A stretch of DNA of 19,273 nucleotides. Origin: Candidatus Roizmanbacteria bacterium RIFCSPLOWO2_01_FULL_44_13. GTDB taxonomy: Bacteria; Patescibacteriota; Microgenomatia; UBA1406; GWC2-37-13. This document shows positions 1 to 7,584 of this stretch, one piece after another. A program made the position numbers and the translations under genes. Where the stretch lies: contig MGAT01000021.1 of the NCBI GenBank assembly GCA_001789855.1, positions 1-19,273 on the forward strand, written 5' to 3'. The notes under the pieces are model-generated. The model was not told the origin of the DNA. It did no database searches and worked only from the letters and a program-made list of their open reading frames with translations. Position 1 is the stretch's first letter; every line of letters begins with the position of its first letter.

Positions 1-1
1 A

Positions 2-1453
2 AAAAAACAAAAAATCACCGACGAAGAAATCATCAGTCTTGCCATGGTGGTAAAAGATATTGAAAAACATTACTTTTTTCCCCAGGACATCGAGTGGGCA
101 ATCGAAAACAGAAAAATATATATTACCCAATCACGGCCGGTGACAACCTTGGGGAAATCCAATTCACAGGGTTCAGGAGATTCCACCAACGTTCCCATAC
201 TAGTGGGCTCTCCGGCTTCGCCCGGTGTAGGAGTCGGGCCGGTCAGAGTAGTCTCCACACCCAAGCAGATAAATATAGTCAAGCAGGGAGATATTTTGGT
301 GGCCCCCCAGACTAATCCGGACTACGTCCCGGCGATGAAAAGAGCAGCCGCCATAGTAACCGAAAAAGGCGGCCGCACGTCACACGCCGCAATCGTTTCC
401 CGCGAACTGGGAATTCCGGCGATCGTTGGCGCAGACCGCGCAACCAAGATCTTAAAAGATAACATGGTTGTTACCGTCAACGGCCAGGCAGGAGAAGTTT
501 ATAAGGGGAAGATTATCACCAAATCAAAAATAGAAAAGCTAAAATCACGCGCCAAAAAATTCAAAACCGTGACGAAAATATATGTCAATATGGCCCAGCC
601 GAGCGAAGCCGAGAGGGTTTCTAAAATGGACGCCGACGGCGTCGGGCTACTGAGAGCGGAGTTTATCATTGCCGACATCGGTGTTCACCCCAAAGAATTT
701 ATAAAAAACAAAAAAGAGGACGTTTTTATCAATCGCTTGACGAGAGAATTGATGAGGTTCACCGTTCCTTTTAACCCCCGACCCGTAATATACCGTGCAA
801 CCGATTTCAAAACCAACGAGTACCGAAATCTCAAAGGAGGCAGCCTCTACGAACCCAAGGAGGAAAATCCAATGCTAGGTTTTAGAGGCGCTTACCGCTA
901 TATAACTAATCCGGACGTTTTTAACATGGAGCTCTCTGCCATTAAAAAAATTTGGGAAAAAGGCTACCGGAATTTACACTTAATGATTCCCTTTGTCCGT
1001 GTCCCGTGGGAATTGATGAAAATTAAGGAAATGGTGGAAAAATCCGGCCTCTTGAACTATCCCGATTTTAAGCTTTGGATCATGGTCGAAGTTCCTTCGG
1101 CCGCCCTAAATTTGGAAGAGTTTATAAAGGTCGGTATCGACGGAGTTTCCATCGGCACCAACGATTTGACAATGATGCTTCTCGGAGTTGACCGCGACAG
1201 CGAGGAGGTCGCGCCTATTTATGACGAGAGAACCCCGATTGTAAAACAGGTCTTGGAATACATCGTCAAAACCTGCCACAAACACGGTGTGACCGCATCG
1301 ATTTGCGGGCAGGCGCCTTCTGACTACGAGGAGATTTGCGAGCTTTTGGTAAAAAATGGCATCACGAGTTTATCGGTAAACTCGGACGTCATCGACCGGA
1401 CTCGCGAACTCGTCTTTAAAATAGAAAAAGAACTCTTCACTAAAAAGAAATAA
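2..1453 (+). CDS. ppsA: Phosphoenolpyruvate synthase (pyruvate, water dikinase), 5' partial
   Basis: The enzyme makes phosphoenolpyruvate from pyruvate and ATP, releasing AMP and phosphate, at the entry to gluconeogenesis. The frame is open to the window edge, so the ATG at 44 is internal and about 483 codons are visible. Three parts can be seen. First is the end of the ATP-grasp domain, with the family signature HYFFPQDIEWA and QSRPVTT. Next is the swivelling phosphohistidine domain, with GGRTSHAAIVSRELG (about 361-405); its His is the expected phosphoryl carrier. Last is the PEP/pyruvate-binding TIM barrel with MVEVPSA, SIGTNDLTMMLLGVDRDS and ICGQAPSDYEE, which keeps the catalytic Cys. The nucleotide-binding N-terminal half lies outside the window. 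The gene ends 18 nt before an enolase-like gene, so two PEP-linked proteins are neighbours. Pyruvate phosphate dikinase is less likely, because the linker and C-terminal motifs follow PpsA. Confidence 0.95.
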   Translation, partial: KKQKITDEEIISLAMVVKDIEKHYFFPQDIEWAIENRKIYITQSRPVTTLGKSNSQGSGDSTNVPILVGSPASPGVGVGPVRVVSTPKQINIVKQGDILVAPQTNPDYVPAMKRAAAIVTEKGGRTSHAAIVSRELGIPAIVGADRATKILKDNMVVTVNGQAGEVYKGKIITKSKIEKLKSRAKKFKTVTKIYVNMAQPSEAERVSKMDADGVGLLRAEFIIADIGVHPKEFIKNKKEDVFINRLTRELMRFTVPFNPRPVIYRATDFKTNEYRNLKGGSLYEPKEENPMLGFRGAYRYITNPDVFNMELSAIKKIWEKGYRNLHLMIPFVRVPWELMKIKEMVEKSGLLNYPDFKLWIMVEVPSAALNLEEFIKVGIDGVSIGTNDLTMMLLGVDRDSEEVAPIYDERTPIVKQVLEYIVKTCHKHGVTASICGQAPSDYEEICELLVKNGITSLSVNSDVIDRTRELVFKIEKELFTKKK

Positions 1454-1464
1454 GCCGCTATAAT
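1436..1464 (+). promoter_or_regulatory. Promoter of the enolase-like gene, leaderless geometry
   Basis: A perfect -10 box TATAAT lies at 1459-1464, and a 4/6 match to the -35 consensus, TTCACT, at 1436-1441, with a 17-nt spacer. The ATG is at 1472, only 7 nt after the -10 box. A start site 7-8 nt downstream of the box would fall on or next to the A of the start codon. Confidence 0.6.
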
Positions 1465-1471
1465 AAAATTT

Positions 1472-2668
1472 ATGGGTAAGATTGCAAAAATTTCGTCCTA
1501 CGAGGTTATTCAATCGAGCGGGCGGTCTACAATTGGGGCAGAAATGCTATTGGACGACGGAAAAATTGTGAAGACCAGCGTCGCGAGCGACGAAAAGATC
1601 GCTCCTTACCAAACTCAAGAACTAGAAGCATCGAAATCTGTTTATTACATAAACGATTTAATCGGACCAAAACTAAAAGGAGTCGATACAGGCAAGCAGG
1701 CCGAAGTGGATGCCTGGCTTTTAGCCGTTGACAAGACCCCCACCAAGGAAAAGTTAGGAGTAAACACCGTCTGGGCGATCTCTTCTCTTTTAGCCAAAGC
1801 CCAAGCAAAATCGACCGGCGTTTCTCTTTTTCGATATTTGAATTCCTTGTATAACAAGCGCTATTCAGTCGACCAGATTCCATTGGAAAAACCGCCGACG
1901 CCGATCGTTCCGATATTGCGGCGCGGTTCGAAAATCGCTAGCTTCGATTTTAAGGAATTTTGTCTAGTTCCTTCTTCATCTCTTTCTTTTTCCAAATCGA
2001 CGCAGTTAGCTATTTCCTTCTACCACGCCGTGAAAAAGGTTATCGGCGAAAACCACCCGGGAACCAATTTTGACGTTTTTGAAATACTTTTGTCTACGAT
2101 GTCAAATTTGAATTTGAAACTGGCAATCGATGTCTTTATCGGATTGAATTTCGGCGCAAACAATTATTACCAGAGCGGCACCTATGAGATCAAGGACAAA
2201 CCACAACCCCTAAAGACGGATATATACTTAGAATATATTTCAACGCTGGTAAAAAAATATTTTCCATTATTTTTAATCGATCCCTTGTCCGTTGACGATC
2301 TTGCTTCTTGGCGCATTTTGAATTCCGCTTTGTCAAAAGAAACTTATTTAGTTGGCGGGGATCTTGTCGCCTCTAGCGCCGAAAGATTAAAAAAGGTCAG
2401 CGAGGAAAAAAATTGTTCCTCGATCCTTCTCAAGCCGGCCCAAGTGGGGACGGTGACGGAATTTTTTGACATGGTTTCTTCTGCTAACAAAAACGACCTC
2501 GATTACATCGTCGCCTCTTCCGATTATGAAACCGGTGAGGCGATCACGGCTGACCTGGCGGTTTCGGTCGCCGCCGATTTTGTAAAGTTTGGAACTCCCG
2601 TTCACGAAGAAGAAATAGCGAAGTATAATAGGATGTTGGAGATCGAAAGAGAACTTAATAAAACATGA
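1472..2668 (+). CDS. Enolase-family protein with degenerate active site
   Basis: Length (398 aa) and layout match enolase (usually about 410-430 aa): an N-terminal cap with GKQAEVDAWLLAVDKTPTKE and LGVNTVWAISSLLAKAQA, then the barrel with LAIDV, FLIDPL, LVGGDL, SILLKPAQVGTVTE, ITADLAV and AKYNRMLEIE. By motif alignment to E. coli enolase, E162 (E168), D220 (D246), K321 (K342) and K372 (K393) are kept. The GDEGG(Y/F)AP loop with E209 is absent, the metal ligand E290 is Asp (D270), D317 is Gly (G296), and the SHRSGE segment reads ASSDYE, losing the His and Arg that contact substrate. Normal 2-phosphoglycerate dehydration looks unlikely; a changed reaction or a structural or RNA-related role is possible. 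Upstream is ppsA; the stop overlaps the ruvA start as ATGA. The long intact frame argues against a decaying pseudogene. Confidence 0.8.
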   Translation: MGKIAKISSYEVIQSSGRSTIGAEMLLDDGKIVKTSVASDEKIAPYQTQELEASKSVYYINDLIGPKLKGVDTGKQAEVDAWLLAVDKTPTKEKLGVNTVWAISSLLAKAQAKSTGVSLFRYLNSLYNKRYSVDQIPLEKPPTPIVPILRRGSKIASFDFKEFCLVPSSSLSFSKSTQLAISFYHAVKKVIGENHPGTNFDVFEILLSTMSNLNLKLAIDVFIGLNFGANNYYQSGTYEIKDKPQPLKTDIYLEYISTLVKKYFPLFLIDPLSVDDLASWRILNSALSKETYLVGGDLVASSAERLKKVSEEKNCSSILLKPAQVGTVTEFFDMVSSANKNDLDYIVASSDYETGEAITADLAVSVAADFVKFGTPVHEEEIAKYNRMLEIERELNKT

Positions 2669-3237
2669 TAGGCAAACTCAAAGGAAAATTGACTGAAATT
2701 AATGGCAACATCGGATTGATAGAAACTCCGAGCGGCGTTTTTTATAACGTCTTTCTTACCTCCTCCCTCCTCGCCAACCTCCGGCTTCCCTCGCCAATTG
2801 AAATCTATACTTACTTGCAGGTAAGAGAAGACGCTCTAGTCCTTTTCGGCTTCAAAGAAAAACAGGAATATGATTTTTTCAAGCTATTACTATCGGTTGA
2901 CGGAGTTGGGCCGAAAACCGCCTTTTCGGTAATCTCGTTCCTAAAAACAGAGGACCTCGTTTCCGCGGTTAAAAGCAACCAAGTGGAGGTTTTGACTCAG
3001 GTACCGGGATTGGGTCGGAAAACAGCGATGAAAATAATTCTGGAACTCTCCGGTAAATTAAAATCTGATTTTGACATGACGAGAATGGTTTTGACCGAGG
3101 CGGATAAAACGGTCGTCGACGCCCTGGTTTCACTGGGTTATAAAAGCAACGAAGCAAAGAGAGTTTTACTTTCCCTGCCAAAAAATCTGACGGTAGAAGA
3201 AAAAATAAAAAAAGCGCTTAAAAAAACTTCAAAATAA
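2665..3237 (+). CDS. ruvA: Holliday junction branch migration protein RuvA
   Basis: RuvA binds four-way junctions as a tetramer and loads the RuvB motors during recombination and repair. At 190 aa it is close to the usual 190-205. The N-terminal OB-fold domain starts MIGKLKGKL and ends near FGFKEKQEYDFF. Two helix-hairpin-helix motifs follow: SVDGVGPKTA (about 77-86) and QVPGLGRKTA (about 112-121). A flexible linker then leads to the C-terminal RuvB-binding domain, with VVDALVSLGYKSNEAKRVL. The start overlaps the stop of the enolase-like gene by 4 nt (ATGA), which indicates translational coupling and fixes the start. ruvB follows after 22 nt and has its own promoter. No ruvC is in the window. 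Confidence 0.96.
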   Translation: MIGKLKGKLTEINGNIGLIETPSGVFYNVFLTSSLLANLRLPSPIEIYTYLQVREDALVLFGFKEKQEYDFFKLLLSVDGVGPKTAFSVISFLKTEDLVSAVKSNQVEVLTQVPGLGRKTAMKIILELSGKLKSDFDMTRMVLTEADKTVVDALVSLGYKSNEAKRVLLSLPKNLTVEEKIKKALKKTSK

Positions 3238-3243
3238 ACTTCC

Positions 3244-3252
3244 TGATATAAT
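3244..3252 (+). promoter_or_regulatory. Extended -10 promoter of ruvB
   Basis: TGATATAAT is an extended -10 element (TGN plus TATAAT at 3247-3252). It ends 7 nt before the ruvB ATG at 3260, so the mRNA would start at about the start codon. No -35 match is visible, which is usual for extended -10 promoters. Confidence 0.6.
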
Positions 3253-3259
3253 ATTTCCT

Positions 3260-4240
3260 ATGAGTCAGAAACTGAAAGACGAAAATCTCCGTCCAAAAAT
3301 TTTTAAGGAATATATCGGCCAGGAAAACATCGTCAAAACTTTGAAGCTATTTGTCGACGCGGTTTTAAAAAGGGGTAAGCCTTCGGAACACATCTTATTT
3401 TACGGACCACCTGGAATTGGCAAGACTACCCTTGCGTATGTTGTCGCCAATGAACTCAAGGGAGAGATAAAAGTTACTTCCGGCGCGACAATCACTAAAT
3501 CCGGAGATCTGGCCGCCATTCTGACCAATCTGAAAGATAACGACGTTTTGTTTATCGACGAAATTCACCGCCTGCCCAAGACCGTTGAGGAGATGCTTTA
3601 TCCCGTGATGGAAGAATACGCCTTGGACATTATTATCGGCAAGGGGCCGTCTGCAAGAACAGTGCGCCTATCTATTCCTAGAATTACGATTATAGGAGCG
3701 ACCACCAAACTGGCTCTTTTGTCGGCACCCCTTCGCGACAGGTTTGGTTTAGTATTGAGAATCAATTATTATACGACGCCGGAAATTGAAAAAATTATTG
3801 TCCGTTCGAGCAGAATTCTTAACATTCCCATTAGCCAAGAAGCCTCGCGCCAAATCGCCCTACGCTCCCGTCGCACTCCCAGACTGGCCAACAGAATATT
3901 AAAGAGGGCACGGGATATTCTTGAAGTCGACAAGCACCTTCAAATCGACGACAAATTGTTGAGTAAGTTATTTACCTTGCTTGAAATTGACGAAATCGGG
4001 TTAACCGATATCGATATTCAGTATCTGAAACTGATGTCGACCAAATTTGACAATGTGGCTCTCGGCGTGGAAACAATCGCCTCCTCTTTATCGGAAGATA
4101 AGAGAACTATTGAGGAATTTATCGAACCGTACTTGTTAAGATTGGGATTTATAAAAAAGACTTCACGCGGCCGTGTTTTAACACCCAAAGCTCTATCTCA
4201 TCTGAAAATAAATAAACTGGAACAAAAAAAATTGCTATGA
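3260..4240 (+). CDS. ruvB: Holliday junction DNA helicase RuvB
   Basis: This is the AAA+ ATPase ring that drives branch migration together with RuvA. At 326 aa it is typical. Landmarks are LRPKIFKEYIGQENI at the N-terminus, Walker A GPPGIGKT (49-56), Walker B LFIDEIH (97-103), sensor-1 IIGATT (145-149), the arginine-finger region PLRDRFG (157-163), and RRTPRLANRILKRARD in the lid domain. The C-terminal winged helix ends with LLRLGFIKKTSRGRVLTPKA, close to the family consensus. There is no clear Shine-Dalgarno site before the ATG; an extended -10 box lies 7 nt upstream instead. The stop codon overlaps the start of the next gene by 4 nt. Confidence 0.97.
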   Translation: MSQKLKDENLRPKIFKEYIGQENIVKTLKLFVDAVLKRGKPSEHILFYGPPGIGKTTLAYVVANELKGEIKVTSGATITKSGDLAAILTNLKDNDVLFIDEIHRLPKTVEEMLYPVMEEYALDIIIGKGPSARTVRLSIPRITIIGATTKLALLSAPLRDRFGLVLRINYYTTPEIEKIIVRSSRILNIPISQEASRQIALRSRRTPRLANRILKRARDILEVDKHLQIDDKLLSKLFTLLEIDEIGLTDIDIQYLKLMSTKFDNVALGVETIASSLSEDKRTIEEFIEPYLLRLGFIKKTSRGRVLTPKALSHLKINKLEQKKLL

Positions 4241-5049
4241 GCATTATTTGCTCCGGAAGAAACTTTTTTCCCAAAGGAGCTTGGCTCTACTCGACTAAGA
4301 AACAATCTGATCTAGCAAAGGAAATTGGTTATGAAGGTCTGAATTTTTTACCGACCTGGAGGTTTGTCTGGGAAATGCTAATTTTGGGTAAACTTCATGC
4401 TTCTAGTGATATGATTTTATCGGCCCATCGAGACTGGCGTTTTGACAGGGTTATGGAGGCAAAAACAAGAAATAAGCCCCCGTGGTTTTATCAAATAAGG
4501 AATAAGGAAGACTGGCTTTTTCCGCCGTCTAGCTTGTGCCTAAAAGCTCTAAAGAAATTTCAAAAACAATATAAAAAACCTGTATCGGTAATGTGGCTTG
4601 AAGACACAAAAAATTTTTCTCCCGTTGTCCTCGAACTCTGGGACAAGATTCAAGGAATAAACCAAAGACAATTAATTACTTGGTTAAAAAAAGATAGAAA
4701 GAACAGAGGAGTTGCCCTTGATACGCTAAAATTCCCGGGTTGGCTTAAAAGCAATGGCTTAGAAAACAAAGAAAACCAAGTCCTCGACGAGTTGATGCCC
4801 TATATAAAATGGGTTGACTATCGGGCAACCAGGAAATTTCGTGAGCCGAGCCTGGCGGTCACGATCGAAAAAATGGAGGCAAGTGAAAGATTGTTTAGGC
4901 TTTTATTAAAGAAGGGTTATCGGGGTGACGTCGTCGTTGAATTCGGTTGGCCCGACCTAGAACAGCCGCCTTTTGGAATATTAGATGAAGATTTACCTGC
5001 TTTTAAAGACCGGCACGAGAATATAATCAAAAAAATAAAAGATTATTGA
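4237..5049 (+). CDS. Unknown protein, possible xylose-isomerase-like TIM barrel
   Basis: A 270-aa soluble protein with no signal peptide or membrane segment. I do not recognise the family firmly. The pattern recalls the xylose-isomerase-like (AP endonuclease 2) barrel: AKEIGYEGLNFLP near the start, a strand ending in LSAHRDWRFD (His64), SVMWLED (Glu122), GVALDTLKFPGW (Asp162), IKWVDYRATR (Asp194) and a last strand GDVVVEFGWPD (Glu235). His, Asp and Glu residues at strand ends would suit a divalent-metal site, as in sugar isomerases or endonuclease IV. The start overlaps the ruvB stop as ATGA, so it is probably translated with ruvB; a DNA-repair role is possible but unproven. The gene ends exactly where the opposing - strand gene ends. 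Confidence 0.7.
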   Translation: MSIICSGRNFFPKGAWLYSTKKQSDLAKEIGYEGLNFLPTWRFVWEMLILGKLHASSDMILSAHRDWRFDRVMEAKTRNKPPWFYQIRNKEDWLFPPSSLCLKALKKFQKQYKKPVSVMWLEDTKNFSPVVLELWDKIQGINQRQLITWLKKDRKNRGVALDTLKFPGWLKSNGLENKENQVLDELMPYIKWVDYRATRKFREPSLAVTIEKMEASERLFRLLLKKGYRGDVVVEFGWPDLEQPPFGILDEDLPAFKDRHENIIKKIKDY

Positions 5050-5655
5050 TTATTGACGGGGACCTCTTACCATACCCATTTCTATCTGTCTCAATTCTTC
5101 GGCGTAAGGGTAACCAATGGTCAAGGCGGGCCCCCCTTTTGTATCTAGCGACGGGTGTATGGCTCTTGCTATAGCAACAGTCCTCGGCTCAAAATTAGGG
5201 TCGGAGGGCTGTCTCATTAAATACCCCTTAATGTATGAATGTACTGCCGGCATTAATATATGTCTCGGTAAATTTTTGGTGCCAAGTTGAGTGAATCCGC
5301 TCATAGCTTGAGATACCTCTTGTCCATTTCTAATGAGGGGGATTTGCAAAGGGTCAGGAATTAAAGAAATTTTGTCGGGGATATCAAGATTGACTTTTGA
5401 ATGGACATAATTGACCGGATTGCTTTTAAGCTCTGACGCCCCGACTAAAATTACAAAAGGAAATCTTCCCTCGGCAATTGAACTTAATAGCGTTACCGCA
5501 GGATTATAATCGATCGGAGAATGCTCTCTCCTTATTCCTTCGAGTGCCGTTTCCAATTCATGGGAATTCAAACCACTAGCACCGACGTTTTTTAAACTGC
5601 TTTCAAGCAAGGTTTGGTATTGCCTCGGGACGTATTGGAATGCTTCTTGAGCCAT
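5050..5655 (-). CDS. Hypothetical protein, 201 aa
   Basis: I do not recognise this protein. It is soluble, with no signal peptide, no obvious membrane segment and no cysteine cluster. Visible segments include AVTLLSSIAEGRFPFVILVG (about 73-92), which could be a buried strand-helix unit, a proline-rich middle (LIPDPLQIPLIRNG) and a C-terminal GGPALTIGYPYAEELRQIE. The N-terminal half has charged, helix-prone runs. The start is supported by a TGATAAAAT box 6 nt upstream of the ATG at 5655. The stop abuts the stop of the + strand gene with no intergenic base. It sits in the AT-rich block with the Fic and HD genes and may belong to the same accessory set. Confidence 0.7.
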   Translation of the reverse strand: MAQEAFQYVPRQYQTLLESSLKNVGASGLNSHELETALEGIRREHSPIDYNPAVTLLSSIAEGRFPFVILVGASELKSNPVNYVHSKVNLDIPDKISLIPDPLQIPLIRNGQEVSQAMSGFTQLGTKNLPRHILMPAVHSYIKGYLMRQPSDPNFEPRTVAIARAIHPSLDTKGGPALTIGYPYAEELRQIEMGMVRGPRQ

Positions 5656-5661
5656 GGAGAT

Positions 5662-5670
5662 ATTTTATCA
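5662..5670 (-). promoter_or_regulatory. Extended -10 promoter of the 201-aa gene
   Basis: On the - strand TGATAAAAT (TGN plus a 5/6 match to TATAAT) ends 6 nt before the ATG at 5655. The spacing predicts a start site at the first base of the coding sequence. Confidence 0.5.
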
Positions 5671-5760
5671 GGTCTTATTTTAAAATCAAGTTTGGACTAT
5701 CAGTGTGGCCTTTTTGGTAAATGAAACCCGATGATTTTAAGTTTTTAAATTGCCCATTCC

Positions 5761-5829
5761 TTAATTTTCGTGGTACATTTCTCTTGAGAATAAAATTTGT
5801 TCAGAACTTGGCCTGATTCCTTCAGTCAT
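5761..5829 (-). CDS. Possible leaderless microprotein, 22 aa
   Basis: An ATG at 5829 opens a 22-codon frame, beginning MTEGIRPSSE and ending EMYHEN, closed by TAA. The reason to list it is position: a perfect extended -10 box TGATATAAT (5838-5846) ends 8 nt before this ATG, the same geometry as the recognised leaderless genes here. There is no homology to lean on. The peptide is polar, without a membrane segment or cysteines. It lies in the 194-nt gap between the Fic gene and the 201-aa gene, all on the same strand. Alternatively the box may only drive a longer 5' leader of the 201-aa gene, which has its own box at 5662-5670, or a small RNA. Confidence 0.3.
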   Translation of the reverse strand: MTEGIRPSSEQILFSREMYHEN

Positions 5830-5837
5830 CAGCAGTA

Positions 5838-5846
5838 ATTATATCA
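5838..5846 (-). promoter_or_regulatory. Extended -10 promoter downstream of the Fic gene
   Basis: TGATATAAT on the - strand is identical to the ruvB and rplS elements. It starts 3 nt after the Fic stop codon (5850-5852). It would direct transcription into the 22-codon frame and onwards to the 201-aa gene. The rest of the 5656-5849 gap shows nothing else that I can support. Confidence 0.5.
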
Positions 5847-5849
5847 AAA

Positions 5850-6857
5850 TTACCTAATTCCATGAGATTGGACCATTCTGTACATTGTTTTTAAATTAAG
5901 TATTTTTAGAGCTGTTTTATTGCCTCTAAGTATTTGCAAAGCGCGCTTATCAATGTCAACTTCGTATTCGGAAATAGGAACATAGCCACCTTTTAACGCC
6001 ATGCAGGCGTCAATAAAAAATAAAGTTTTAGTACCATTGCCATCCGGGTGGGGGTGTGCTGAAACATATTCAGCCGCTAAAGAAGCGATTTGTTTTTCAA
6101 AATGTCTGTTGTTGTTTTCGCTTTTGATTTGGCTATTTGCTTTTTGAATTATTCTGCTAATTGTTGCCTCAAGATTATCTGCCGGAGTTCCGTGGGCACG
6201 TAGAAATCTATACCGATAATCAATTTCTTTTAGAGTTGGTCTTAATTCATCGAGGCTTTCCGATAAATGGTCAAATCTGAAGCCAAGAGCAAAAGAAGGC
6301 AACAAATTATTTGAAGCTGAAAAGCTTATTTCCCGAAGAATGTCAAAGTTCATCTCATGTCCTTGACTAGTTAGACCCACTATATAAGCGGAGACTTTCT
6401 GCCAATTACTAAGAATAATTTGTTTAGTCTCCTCGGAAGTTAACCCGAGCATTTTGAAGGAATGGCGTTGGAGCCACTCTCCGGTTTGAAAATATGGATC
6501 AGCCACGATCTGTTTAGAAAATACTGAATAAATAGTAAGATCGTGTTGTTTGATAGTCTTGGTATAACTATTTTTTTGTTCCGGATTTAAAGACGGAGCG
6601 GTTAAAATTATCGGTCTGAATAAAAAATAAGAATAATCAAGGTTGACCTGTTTTTCAGATGCAAGAGGCTCAAGTCTTTCCAATAAATTTGGAAAGTATT
6701 TTAAACCAAGGTCAACTCGAGGTTTATTGTCGCTCATAATCAAATTTGCTACAGTGTTAATATACTGATTAGTGTCGATCAAAACCGGATTGTCTTTTCC
6801 GGAAATACCGTATGAAAGTTGGAGGTTTAACCCTTTGGCTTCAGTTTTAGGGAGCAT
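5850..6857 (-). CDS. Fic-family protein with altered HPFx[D/E]GNGR motif
   Basis: Fic proteins usually transfer AMP or another nucleotide part to target proteins, often as toxins or regulators. At 335 aa, the C-terminal region has the Fic core helix pattern AAEYVSAHPHPDGNGT followed by TLFFIDACMALKGGY. The motif at residues 268-276 reads HPHPDGNGT, against the canonical HPFx(D/E)GNGR. The catalytic His, the acidic residue and GNG are kept; the Phe is His and the final Arg, which contacts nucleotide phosphates, is Thr. The N-terminal 230 residues are not recognisable, and no convincing inhibitory helix (S/T)xxxE(G/N) can be named. The ATG at 6857 has no Shine-Dalgarno site. It lies 47 nt downstream of the HD gene on the same strand, and the AT-rich setting suggests accessory origin. 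Activity may be reduced or use a different substrate. Confidence 0.7.
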   Translation of the reverse strand: MLPKTEAKGLNLQLSYGISGKDNPVLIDTNQYINTVANLIMSDNKPRVDLGLKYFPNLLERLEPLASEKQVNLDYSYFLFRPIILTAPSLNPEQKNSYTKTIKQHDLTIYSVFSKQIVADPYFQTGEWLQRHSFKMLGLTSEETKQIILSNWQKVSAYIVGLTSQGHEMNFDILREISFSASNNLLPSFALGFRFDHLSESLDELRPTLKEIDYRYRFLRAHGTPADNLEATISRIIQKANSQIKSENNNRHFEKQIASLAAEYVSAHPHPDGNGTKTLFFIDACMALKGGYVPISEYEVDIDKRALQILRGNKTALKILNLKTMYRMVQSHGIR

Positions 6858-6881
6858 AATATTTATTACTTAAACCTGATT

Positions 6882-6895
6882 TGTGATCCTGAGGG
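6882..6895 (-). repeat. Copy of the tRNA-Glu 3' end (possible attachment-site remnant)
   Basis: Positions 6882-6895 match 7583-7596 (the last 12 nt of tRNA-Glu plus 2 flanking nt) at 13 of 14 bases, in the same orientation. The two copies bracket the HD gene. This is the arrangement left when a mobile cassette inserts at a tRNA 3' end and displaces the old end. The length is short, so coincidence is not excluded. Confidence 0.4.
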
Positions 6896-6904
6896 AAAAG
6901 TAAT

Positions 6905-7579
6905 TTACTCTATCTCTTTTTGTAAATTTTTATAAAACTCTTTAGTTAAAAGATAGCGCTTTTTTTGCTCTTTAACAAGATTCTTCAAATCTCCGTAAAC
7001 GGCCAGAAAGTTCTTAAAACGTTTATCCAAGTTTTTAATTACTCTTTCAGGTAAAGTCTTTAGGTTATTGTCCCTGAGAAGATATATTTCCGCATATCTT
7101 AAAGCACCAAGTTCGCCAAAAGCATCAAGATCGTCCGATACGCAAAGAATAGACATAATATTATCCCGATTGAGTTTTTTGCTATAAACAATTGACTTAT
7201 ATTCCTTATCGTCGTGTTTTTCGATAGCTTTTAAAACCTCCTCAAAGTCTTCTGGAGTTTTTAATAAGTTTTGTCTAAAAAATTGAGAACACAACTTGCG
7301 ACTTTCCACACCGTGACCGATTTCGTTAATTGTTCTGGTAAGGCCGACGTCGTGAAAAAAGATAGCGATTATGCTCTTTTCTATATTATTTACATTTACT
7401 TTGTAACCAATTGATTCCAACTCAATAAAAATCTGTTTTGCATAAATCCAGACTCGTCTATGATGGGTATGGTCGTGGGAGGCTAGATTAACTTTAGAGA
7501 ATTCTTTTTTACAGTACTCATAGAGAAGGTTGAACCACTTTTTCTCGATGTCTGCTATCGCAGAAGATATTTTATTCAT
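6905..7579 (-). CDS. HD-domain phosphohydrolase
   Basis: HD proteins are metal-dependent phosphohydrolases acting on nucleotides or phosphodiesters. With the start at 7579 the product is 224 aa. It has SHDHTHHRRVW (residues 34-44), the HD pair in IAIFFHDVGL (H76 D77), EKHDD (H122) and VSDDLDAFGELGALRYAE (about 148-164), which together supply the expected His and Asp ligands. There is no signal peptide or membrane segment; the C-terminus is Lys-rich and helical. The frame extends upstream to 7675, but that part runs through tRNA-Glu, so MNKISSAIAD is taken as the real N-terminus. The ATG lies 5 nt after the tRNA 3' end; tRNA and gene are probably co-transcribed from the box at 7667-7672. The natural substrate is unknown. 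Confidence 0.85.
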   Translation of the reverse strand: MNKISSAIADIEKKWFNLLYEYCKKEFSKVNLASHDHTHHRRVWIYAKQIFIELESIGYKVNVNNIEKSIIAIFFHDVGLTRTINEIGHGVESRKLCSQFFRQNLLKTPEDFEEVLKAIEKHDDKEYKSIVYSKKLNRDNIMSILCVSDDLDAFGELGALRYAEIYLLRDNNLKTLPERVIKNLDKRFKNFLAVYGDLKNLVKEQKKRYLLTKEFYKNLQKEIE

Positions 7580-7584
7580 GTATG

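Noticed and set aside
6858..6880. Promoter for the Fic gene
   Set aside because: Only weak matches such as TAATAA or AGTAAT occur near the ATG, too poor to list.
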